Shown here piece after piece: positions 13,058 through 23,356 of a stretch of 64,000 nt of DNA; position 1 is the stretch's first letter; every line of letters starts with the position of its first letter. A program made the position numbers and the translations under genes. This DNA is from Taudactylus pleione (lineage: Eukaryota; Chordata; Amphibia; Anura; Myobatrachidae): the NCBI GenBank assembly GCA_031769625.1, contig JAUIMM010001255.1, forward strand, positions 1-64,000, in the 5' to 3' direction. Below the pieces are notes generated by a model, which made no database searches, was not told the origin of the DNA, and saw only the letters and a list, made by a program, of their open reading frames with translations.

Positions 13058-13241
13058 TATGCGCTTTTGTTGTTTTCATTGCTTTCAATGCATTTTGGCC
13101 TAAAACGTGCATTTGCTGTTTTCTCTTAAACGCAACATGGGAGAAAAACCATTTCACATCACATTTGTGGGTCTTGGTCTTCAACACATCCAGTGAAATT
13201 TTGAGCTGTCTGTGTTTGCTACAAGAGGAGATATCACAAAG
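13058..13241 (+). repeat. Reference class A monomer, 184 bp
   Basis: This copy carries the majority base at every diagnostic site and serves as the numbering reference. Landmarks by monomer position: TATGCGC 1-7 with CpG at 5-6; CATTG-CTTT-CAATG hairpin 20-33; ATGCAT 31-36; GGCC 40-43; CpG at 49-50; CpG at 74-75; CATGGGAG with the A5 run at about 79-91; CACATTTGTG 103-112; TCTTGGTCTT 115-124; GATATC 173-178; it ends in ACAAAG. Class A is defined by TTGTTTTCATT at about 12-22. Sub-variants of class A carry cGAGC or cATGC in place of cGTGC after AAAA. Confidence 0.95.
13077..13112 (+). other. Dyad-symmetry cluster in the monomer (one copy shown)
   Basis: Monomer positions 20-33 read CATTG-CTTT-CAATG, a perfect 5-bp stem with a 4-base loop. 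It overlaps a larger imperfect dyad: ATGCA at 31-35 pairs with TGCAT at 51-55, and TTTT 36-39 pairs with AAAA 45-48 around GGCC, with T44 and CG 49-50 unpaired. Most copies keep these arms; AAAGCATT and AATGTATT variants break the ATGCA arm, and cATGC variants extend its partner. A protein-binding or cruciform role is inference. Confidence 0.7.
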
Positions 13242-14892
13242 TATGCGCTTTTGTTGTTTTCATTGCTTTCAATGCATTTTGGCCTAAAACGTGCATTTGC
13301 TGTTTTCTCTTAAACGCAACATGGGAGAAAAACCATTTCACATCACATTTGTGGGTCTTTGTCTTCAACACATCCAGTGAAATTTTGAGCTTTCTGTGTT
13401 TGCTACAAGAGGAGATATCACAAAGTATGCGCTTTTGTTGTTTCCATTGCTTTCAATGCATTTTGGCCTAAAACGTGCATTTGCTGTTTTCTCTTAAACG
13501 CAGCATGGGAGAAAAACCATTTCACATCACATTTGTGGGTCTTGGTCTTCAACACATCCAGTGAAATTTTGAGCTGTCTGTGTTTGCTACAAGAGGAGAT
13601 ATCACAAAGTATGCGCTTTTGTTGTTTTCATTGCTTTCAATGCATTTTGGCCTAAAACGTGCATTTGCTGTTTTCTCTTAAACGCAACATGGGAGAAAAA
13701 CCATTTCACATCACATTTGTGGGTCTTGGTCTTCAACACATCCAGTGAAATTTTGAGCTGTCTGTGTTTGCTACAAGAGGAGATATCACAAAGTATGCGC
13801 TTTTTTTGTTTTCATTGCTTTCAATGCATTTTGGCCTAAAACGTGCATTTGCTGTTTTCTCTTAAACGCAACATGGGAGAAAAACCATTTCACATCACAT
13901 TTGTGGGTCTTGGTCTTCAACACATCCAGTGAAATTTTGAGCTGTCTGTGTTTGCTACTAGAGGAGATATCACAAAGTATGCGCTTTTGTTGTTTTCATT
14001 GCTTTCAATGCATTTTGGCCTAAAACGAGCATTTGCTGTTTTCTCTTAAACGCAACATGGGAGAAAAACCATTTCACATCACATTTGTGGGTCTTGGTCT
14101 TCAACACATCCAGTGAAATTTTGAGCTGTCTGTGTTTGCTACAAGAGGAGATATCAGAAAGTATGCGCTTTTGTTATTTCCATTGCTTTCAATGCATTTT
14201 GGCCTAAAACGTGCATTTGCTGTTTTCTCTTAAATGCAACATGGGAGAAAAACCATTTCACATCACATTTGTGGGTTTTGGTCTTCAACACATCCAGTGA
14301 AATTTTGAGCTGTCTGTGTTTGCTACAAGAGGAGATAACACAAAGTATGCGCTTTTGTTGTTTCCATTGCTTTCAATGCATTTTGGCCTAAAACGTGCAT
14401 TTGCTGTTTTCTCTTAAACGCAACATGGGAGAAAAACCATTTCACATCACATTTGTGGGTCTTGGTCTTCAACACATCCAGTGAAATTTTGAGCTGTCTG
14501 TGTTTGCTACAAGAGGAGATATCACAAAGTATGCGCTTTTGTTATTTCCATTGCTTTCAATGCATTTTGGCCTAAAACTTGCATTTGCTGTTTTCTCTTA
14601 AACGCAACAAGGGAGAAAAACCATTTCACATCACATTTGTGGGTTTTGGTCTTCAACACATCCAGTGAAATTTTGAGCTGTCTGTGTTTGCTACAAGAGG
14701 AGATAACACAAAGTATGCGCTTTTGTGTTTCCATTGCTTTCAATGCATTTTGGCCTAAAACTTGCATTTACTGTTTTCTCTCAAACGCAACATGGGAGAA
14801 AAACCATTTCACATCACATTTGTGGGTCTTGGTCTTCAACACATCCAGTGAAATTTTGAGCTGTCTGTGTTTGCTACAAGAGGAGATATCAC

Positions 14893-17655
14893 AAAGTATG
14901 CACTTTTGTTATTTCCATTGCTTTCAATGCATTTTGGCCTAAAACTTGCATTTGCTGTTTTCTCTTAAATGCAACATGGGAGAAAAACCATTTCACATCA
15001 CATTTGTGGGTTTTGGTCTTCAACACATCCAGTGAAATTTTGAGCTGTCTGTGTTTGCTACAAGAGGAGATAACACAAAGAATGCGCTTTTGTTGTTTTC
15101 ATTGCTTTCAATGCATTTTGGCCTAAAACGTGCATTTGCTGTTTTCTCTTAAACGCAACATGGGAGAAAAACCATTTCACATCACATTTGTGGGTCTTGG
15201 TCTTCAACACATCCAGTGAAATTTTGAGCTGTCTGTGTTTGCTACAAGAGGAGATATCACAAAGTATGCGCTTTTGTTGTTTTCATTGCTTTCAATGCAT
15301 TTTGGCCTAAAACGTGCATTTGCTGTTTTCTCTTAAACGCAACATGGGAGAAAAACCATTTCACATCACATTTGTGGGTCTTGGTCTTCAACACATCCAG
15401 TGAAATTTTGAGCTGTCTGTGTTTGCTACTAGAGGAGATATCACAAAGTATGCGCTTTTGTTGTTTTCATTGCTTTCAATGCATTTTGGCCTAAAACGAG
15501 CATTTGCTGTTTTCTCTTAAACGCAACATGGGAGAAAAACAATTTCACATCACATTTGTGGGTCTTGGTCTTCAACACATCCAGTGAAATTTTGAGCTGT
15601 CTGTGTTTGCTACAAGAGGAGATATCACAAAGTATGCGCTTTTGTTATTTCCATTGCTTTCAATGCATTTTGGCCTAAAACGTGCATTTGCTGTTTTCTC
15701 TTAAATGCAACATGGGAGAAAAACCATTTCACATCACATTTGTGGGTTTTGGTCTTCAACACATCCAGTGAAATTTTGAGCTGTCTGTGTTTGCTACAAG
15801 AGGAGATAACACAAAGTATGCGCTTTTGTTGTTTCCATTGCTTTCAATGCATTTTGGCCTAAAACGTGCATTTGCTGTTTTCTCTTAAACGCAACATGGG
15901 AGAAAAACCATTTCACATCACATTTGTGGGTCTTGGTCTTCAACACATCCAGTGAAATTTTGAGCTGTCTGTGTTTGCTACAAGAGGAGATATCACAAAG
16001 TATGCGCTTTTGTTATTTCCATTGCTTTCAATGCATTTTGGCCTAAAACTTGCATTTGCTGTTTTCTCTTAAACGCAACAAGGGAGAAAAACCATTTCAC
16101 ATCACATTTGTGGGTTTTGGTCTTCAACACATCCAGTGAAATTTTGAGCTGTCTGTGTTTGCTACAAGAGGAGATAACACAAAGTATGCGCTTTTGTGTT
16201 TCCATTGCTTTCAATGCATTTTGGCCTAAAACGTGCATTTGCTGTTTTCTCTCAAACGCAACATGGGAGAAAAACCATTTCACATCACATTTGTGGGTCT
16301 TGGTCTTCAACACATCCAGTGAAATTTTGAGCTGTCTGTGTTTGCTACAAGAGGAGATATCACAAAGTATGCACTTTTGTTATTTCCATTGCTTTCAATG
16401 CATTTTGGCCTAAAACTTGCATTTGCTGTTTTCTCTTAAATGCAACATGGGAGAAAAACCATTTCACATCACATTTGTGGGTTTTGGTCTTCAACACATC
16501 CAGTGAAATTTTGAGCTGTCTGTGTTTGCTACAAGAGGAGATAACACAAAGAATGCGCTTTTGTTGTTTCCATTGCTTTCAAAGCATTTTGGCCTAAAAC
16601 GTGCATTTGCTGTTTTCTCTTAAACGCAACATGGGAGAAAAACCATTTCACATCACATTTGTGGGTCTTGGTCTGCAACACATCCAGTGAAATTTTGAGC
16701 TTTCTGTGTTTGCTACAAGAGGAGATATCACAAAGTATGCGCTTTTGTTGTTTCCATTGCTTTCAATGCATTTTGGCCTAAAACGTGCATTTGCTGTTTT
16801 CTCTTAAACGCAGCATGGGAGAAAAACCATTTCACATCACATTTGTGGGTCTTGGTCTTCAACACATCCAGTGAAATTTTGAGCTGTCTGTGTTTGCTAC
16901 AAGAGGAGATATCACAAAGTATGCGCTTTTGTTGTTTTCATTGCTTTCAATGCATTTTGGCCTAAAACGTGCATTTGCTGTTTTCTCTTAAACGCAACAT
17001 GGGAGAAAAACAATTTCACATCACATTTGTGGGTCTTGGTCTTCAACACATCCAGTGAAATTTTGAGCTGTCTGTGTTTGCTACAAGAGGAGATATCACA
17101 AAGTATGCGCTTTTGTTGTTTTCATTGCTTTCAATGCATTTTGGCCTAAAACGTGCATTTGCTGTTTTCTCTTAAACGCAACATGGGAGAAAAACCATTT
17201 CACATCACATTTGTGGGTCTTGGTCTTCAACACATCCAGTGAAATTTTGAGCTGTCTGTGTTTGCTACTAGAGGAGATATCACAAAGTATGCGCTTTTGT
17301 TGTTTTCATTGCTTTCAATGCATTTTGGCCTAAAACGAGCATTTGCTGTTTTCTCTTAAACGCAACATGGGAGAAAAACCATTTCACATCACATTTGTGG
17401 GTCTTGGTCTTCAACACATCCAGTGAAATTTTGAGCTGTCTGTGTTTGCTACAAGAGGAGATATCACAAAGTATGCGCTTTTGTTGTTTTCATTGCTTTC
17501 AATGCATTTTGGCCTAAAACATGCATTTGCCGTTTTCTCTTAAACGCAACATGGGAGAAAAACCATTTCACATCACATTTGTGGGTCTTGGTCTTCAACA
17601 CATCCAGTGAAATTTTGAGCTGTCTGTGTTTGCTACAAGAGGAGATATCACAAAG
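14893..17655 (+). repeat. 15-monomer segment, copy 2 of the dispersed duplication
   Basis: This is the partner of 1-2763, with identical class order and rare variants (AATGCGC at 15081 and 16552, AACAATTT near 15540 and 17010, AACAAGGG near 16080, CTGCAAC near 16673, GCCGTT near 17530). The offset of 14,892 bases is 81 monomers of which twelve are 183 bp long. Confidence 0.9.
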
Positions 17656-17839
17656 TATGCACTTTTGTTATTTCCATTGCTTTCAATGCATTTTGGCCTA
17701 AAACTTGCATTTGCTGTTTTCTCTTAAATGCACCATGGGAGAAAAACCATTTCACATCACATTTGTGGGTCTTGGTCTTCAACACATCCAGTGAAATTTT
17801 GAGCTGTCTGTGTTTGCTACAAGAGGAGATATCACAAAG
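17656..17839 (+). repeat. Chimeric class C monomer with a private NcoI site
   Basis: The first part is class C (TGCAC, TTATTTCC, cTTGC, AAATGC). The second part has GGGTCTTGG and GATATCAC, which is the class A ending. GCACCATGGG gives CCATGG at 17733-17738, a site I saw nowhere else in the window. It lies exactly where the long duplication with 5-2763 stops matching, so it is probably a recombination junction monomer. Confidence 0.75.
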
Positions 17840-20800
17840 TATGCGCTTTTGTTGTTTTCATTGCTTTCAATGCATTTTGGCCTAAAACGTGCATTTGCTG
17901 TTTTCTCTTAAACGCAACATGGGAGAAAATCCATTTCACATCACATTTGTGGGTCTTGGTCTTCAACACATCCAGTGAAATTTTGAGCTTTCTGTGTTTG
18001 CTACAAGAGTAGATATCACAAAGTATGCGCTTTTGTTGTTTCCATTGCTTTCAATGCATTTTGGCCTAAAACGTGCATTTGCTGTTTTCTCTTAAACGCA
18101 GCATGGGAGAAAAACCATTTCACATCACATTTGTGGGTCTTGGTCTTCAACACATCCAGTGAAATTTTGAGCTGTCTGTGTTTGCTACAAGAGGAGATAT
18201 CACAAAGTATGCGCTTTTGTTGTTTTCATTGCTTTCAATGCATTTTGGCCTAAAACGTGCATTTGCTGTTTTCTCTTAAACGCAACATGGGAGAAAAACC
18301 ATTTCACATCACATTTGTGGGTCTTGGTCTTCAACACATCCAGTGAAATTTTGAGCTGTCTGTGTTTGCTACAAGAGGAGATATCACAAAGTATGCGCTT
18401 TTGTTGTTTTCATTGCTTTCAATGCATTTTGGCCTAAAACGTGCATTTGCTGTTTTCTCTTAAACGCAACATGGGAGAAAAACCATTTCACATCACATTT
18501 GTGGGTCTTGGTCTTCAACACATCCAGTGAAATTTTGAGCTGTCTGTGTTTGCTACTAGAGGAGATATCACAAAGTATGCGCTTTTGTTGTTTTCATTGC
18601 TTTCAATGCATTTTGGCCTAAAACGAGCATTTGCTGTTTTCTCTTAAACGCAACATGGGAGAAAAACCATTTCACATCACATTTGTGGGTCTTGGTCTTC
18701 AACACATCCAGTGAAATTTTGAGCTGTCTGTGTTTGCTACAAGAGGAGATATCAGAAAGTATGCGCTTTTGTTATTTCCATTGCTTTCAATGCATTTTGG
18801 CCTAAAACGTGCATTTGCTGTTTTCTCTTAAATGCAACATGGGAGAAAAACCATTTCACATCACATTTGTGGGTTTTGGTCTTCAACACATCCAGTGAAA
18901 TTTTGAGCTGTCTGTGTTTGCTACAAGAGGAGATAACACAAAGTATGCGCTTTTGTTGTTTCCATTGCTTTCAATGCATTTTGGCCTAAAACGTGCATTT
19001 GCTGTTTTCTCTTAAACGCAACATGGGAGAAAAACCATTTCACATCACATTTGTGGGTCTTGGTCTTCAACACATCCAGTGAAATTTTGAGCTGTCTGTG
19101 TTTGCTACAAGAGGAGATATCACAAAGTATGCGCTTTTGTTATTTCCATTGCTTTCAATGCATTTTGGCCTAAAACTTGCATTTGCTGTTTTCTCTTAAA
19201 CGCAACAAGGGAGAAAAACCATTTCACATCACATTTGTGGGTTTTGGTCTTCAACACATCCAGTGAAATTTTGAGCTGTCTGTGTTTGCTACAAGAGGAG
19301 ATAACACAAAGTATGCGCTTTTGTGTTTCCATTGCTTTCAATGCATTTTGGCCTAAAACGTGCATTTGCTGTTTTCTCTCAAACGCAACATGGGAGAAAA
19401 ACCATTTCACATCACATTTGTGGGTCTTGGTCTTCAACACATCCAGTGAAATTTTGAGCTGTCTGTGTTTGCTACAAGAGGAGATATCACAAAGTATGCA
19501 CTTTTGTTATTTCCATTGCTTTCAATGCATTTTGGCCTAAAACTTGCATTTGCTGTTTTCTCTTAAATGCAACATGGGAGAAAAACCATTTCACATCACA
19601 TTTGTGGGTTTTGGTCTTCAACACATCCAGTGACATTTTGAGCTGTCTGTGTTTGCTACAAGAGGAGATAACACAAAGAATGCGCTTTTGTTGTTTCCAT
19701 TGCTTTCAAAGCATTTTGGCCTAAAACGTGCATTTGCTGTTTTCTCTTAAACGCAACATGGGAGAAAAACCATTTCACATCACATTTGTGGGTCTTGGTC
19801 TGCAACACATCCAGTGAAATTTTGAGCTTTCTGTGTTTGCTACAAGAGGAGATATCACAAAGTATGCGCTTTTGTTGTTTTCATTGCTTTCAATGCATTT
19901 TGGCCTAAAACGTGCATTTGCTGTTTTCTCTTAAACGCAACATGGGAGAAAAACAATTTCACATCACATTTGTGGGTCTTGGTCTTCAACACATCCAGTG
20001 AAATTTTGAGCTGTCTGTGTTTGCTACAAGAGGAGATATCACAAAGTATGCGCTTTTGTTGTTTTCATTGCTTTCAATGCATTTTGGCCTAAAACGTGCA
20101 TTTGCTGTTTTCTCTTAAACGCAACATGGGAGAAAAACCATTTCACATCACATTTGTGGGTCTTGGTCTTCAACACATCCAGTGAAATTTTGAGCTGTCT
20201 GTGTTTGCTACAAGAGGAGATATCACAAAGTATGCGCTTTTGTTGTTTCCATTGCTTTCAATGCATTTTGGCCTAAAACGTGCATTTGCTGTTTTCTCTT
20301 AAATGCAGCATGGGAGAAAAACCATTTCACATCACATTTGTGGGTCTTGGTCTTCAACACATCCAGTGAAATTTTGAGCTGTCTGTGTTTGCTACAAGAG
20401 GAGATATCACAAAGTATGCGCTTTTGTTGTTTTCATTGCTTTCAATGCATTTTGGCCTAAAACGTGCATTTGCTGTTTTCTCTTAAACGCAACATGGGAG
20501 AAAAACCATTGCACATCACATTTGTGGGTCTTGGTCTTCAACACATCCAGTGAAATTTTGAGCTGTCTGTGTTTGCTACAAGAGGAGATATCACAAAGTA
20601 TGCGCTTTTGTTGTTTTCATTGCTTTCAATGCATTTTGGCCTAAAACGTGCATTTGCTGTTTTCTCTTAAACGCAACATGGAAGAAAAACCATTTCACAT
20701 CACATTTGTGGGTCTTGGTCTTCAACACATCCAGTGAAATTTTGAGCTGTCTGTGTTTGCTACAAGAGGAGATATCACAAAGTATGCGCTTTTGTTGTTT

Positions 20801-23356
20801 TCATTGCTTTCAATGCATTTTGGCCTAAAACGTGCATTTGCTGTTTTCTCTTAAACGCAACATGGGAGAAAAACCATTTCACATCACATTTGTGGGTCTT
20901 GGTCTTCAACACATCCAGTGAAATTTTGAGCTGTCTGTGTGTGCTACAAGAGGAGATAACACAAAGTATGCGCTTTTGTGTTTCCATTGCTTTCAATGCA
21001 TTTTGGCCTAAAACGTGCATTTGCTGTTTTCTCTCAAACGCAACATGGGAGAAAAACCATTTCACATCACATTTGTGGGTCTTGGTCTTCAACACATCCA
21101 GTGAAATTTTGAGCTGTCTGTGTTTGCTACAAGAGGAGATATCACAAAGTATGCACTTTTGTTATTTCCATTGCTTTCAATGCATTTTGGCCGAAAACTT
21201 GCATTTGCTGTTTTCTCTTAAACGCAACATGGGAGAAAAACCATTTCACATCACATTTGTGGGTTTTGGTCTTCAACACATCCAGTGAAATTTTGAGCTG
21301 TCTGTGTTTGCTACAAGAGGAGATAACACAAAGTATGCGCTTTTGTTGTTTCCATTGCTTTCAATGCATTTTGGCCTAAAACGTGCATTTGCTGTTTTCT
21401 CTTAAACGCAACATGGGAGAAAAACCATTTCACATCACCTTTGTGGGTCTTGGTCTTCAACACATCCAGTGAAATTTTGAGCTTTCTGTGTTTGCTACAA
21501 GAGGAGATATCACAAAGTATGCGCTTTTGTTGTTTCCATTGCTTTCAATGCATTTTGGCCTAAAACATGCATTTGCTGTTTTCTCTTAAACGCAACATGG
21601 GAGAAAAAAGCTTTTCACATCACATTTGTGGGTCTTGGTCTTCAACACATCCAGTGAAATTTTGAGCTGTCTGTGTTTGCTACAAGAGGAGATATCACAA
21701 AGTATGCGCTTTTGTTGTTTTCATTGCTTTCAATGCATTTTGGCCTAAAACGTGCATTTGCTGTTTTCTCTTAAACGCAACATGGGAGAAAAACCATTTC
21801 ACATCACATTTGTGGGTCTTGGTCTTCAACACATCCAGTGAAATTTTGAGCTGTCTGTGTTTGCTACTAGAGGAGATATCACAAAGTATGCGCTTTTGTT
21901 GTTTTCATTGCTTTCAATGCATTTTGGCCTAAAACGAGCATTTGCTGTTTCCTCTTAAACGCAACATGGGAGAAAAACCATTTCACATCACATTTGTGGG
22001 TCTTGGTCTTCAACACATCCAGTGAAATTTTGAGCTGTCTGTGTTTGCTACAAGAGGAGATATCACAAAGTATGCGCTTTTGTTATTTCCATTGCTTTCA
22101 ATGCATTTTGGCCTAAAACTTGCATTTGCTGTTTTCTCTTAAACACAGCATGGGAGAAAAACCATTTCACATCACATTTGTGGGTTTTGGTCTTCAACAC
22201 ATCCAGTGAAATTTTGAGCTGTCTGTGTTTGCTACAAGAGGAGATAACACAAAGTATGCGCTTTTGTGTTTCCATTGCTTTCAATGCATTTTGGCCTAAA
22301 ACGTGCATTTGCTGTTTTCTCTTAAACGCAACATGGGAGAAAAACCATTTCACATCACATTTGTGGGTCTTGGTCTTCAACACATCCAGTGAAATATTGA
22401 GCTGTCTGTGTTTGCTACAAGAGGAGATATCACAAAGTATGCGCTTTTGTTGATTTCATTGCTTTCAATGCATTTTGGCCTAAAACGAGCATTTGCTGTT
22501 TTCTCTTAAATGCAGCATGGGAGAAAAACCATTTCACATCACATTTGTGGGTCTTGGTCTTCAACACATCCAGTGAAATTTTGAGCTGTCTGTGTTTGCT
22601 ACAAGAGGAGATATCACAAAGTATGCGCTTTTGTTGTTTTCATTGCTTTCAATGCATTTTGGCCTAAAACATGCATTTGCTGTTTTCTCTTAAACGCAAC
22701 ATGGGAGAAAAAACATTTCACATCACATTTGTGGGTCTTGGTCTTCAACACATCCAGTGAAATTTTGAGCTGTCTGTGTTTGCTACTAGAGGAGATATCA
22801 CAAAGTATGCGCTTTTGTTGTTTTCATTGCTTTCAATGCATTTTGGCCTAAAACGAGCATTTGCTGTTTTCTCTTAAACGCAACATGGGAGAAAAACCAT
22901 TTCACATCACATTTGTGGGTCTTGGTCTTCAACACATCCAGTGAAATTTTGAGCTGTCTGTGTTTGCTACAAGAGGAGATATCACAAAGTATGCGCTTTT
23001 GTTATTTCCATTGCTTTCAATGCATTTTGGCCTAAAACTTGCATTTGCTGTTTTCTCTTAAATGCAGCATGGGAGAAAAACCATTTCACATCACATTTGT
23101 GGGTTTTGGTCTTCAACACATCCAGTGAAATTTTGAGCTGTCTGTGTTTGCTACAAGAGGAGATAACACAAAGTATGCGCTTTTGTGTTTCCATTGCTTT
23201 CAATGCATTTTGGCCTAAAACGTGCATTTGCTTTTTTCTCTTAAACGCAACATGGGAGAAAAACCATTTCACATCACATTTGTGGGTCTTGGTCTTCAAC
23301 ACATCCAGTGAAATTTTGAGCTGTCTGTGTTTGCTACAAGAGGAGATATCACAAAG
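17840..23356 (+). repeat. Left domain, 17-monomer echo and transition zone
   Basis: 18576-19862 repeats 15449-16735 at an offset of 3127 (17 monomers), including AACAAGGG, AATGCGC, AAAGCATT and CTGCAAC. 21334-22621 resembles 9564-11034 with one monomer fewer, the loss being at the 185-bp unit. 22622-22989 (A with cATGC and AAAAAACATTT, then A with cGAGC) anticipates 27218-27585, so this zone links the left and right variant repertoires. Confidence 0.82.
21518..21702 (+). repeat. Only 185-bp monomer; holds a HindIII site
   Basis: The segment normally reading GAGAAAAACCATTTCAC reads GAGAAAAAAGCTTTTCAC here, which is one base longer and creates AAGCTT at 21608-21613. I saw no other AAGCTT in the window. 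The monomer begins as class B but carries cATGC and AACATGGG. In the related order at 9564-10851 those features are split between two successive monomers (9748 and 9932), so this unit looks like a hybrid formed by loss of one monomer. Confidence 0.9.

Larger units (their letters stand above)
11035..14896 (+). repeat. Left domain, A/B-rich stretch with a precursor-like module
   Basis: 11219-11954 holds C (with CATCAAGTG), A, A, then C (preceded by GATATCAG). This is the same class of order that recurs in the right half as the C-B-A-C module, but here without the CTGCG change. 12874-13425 and 13426-13977 repeat a B, A, A order, and the first ends with GAGCTTTCTG. 13978-14896 matches 18576-19494 at an offset of 4598. 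Confidence 0.8.

Noticed and set aside
13058..13241. Phased A/T tracts giving intrinsically bent DNA
   Set aside because: Tracts near positions 8-11, 16-19, 36-39, 45-48, 62-65, 87-91 and 142-145 are only partly spaced by about 10 bp. Without a curvature calculation the claim is too weak.
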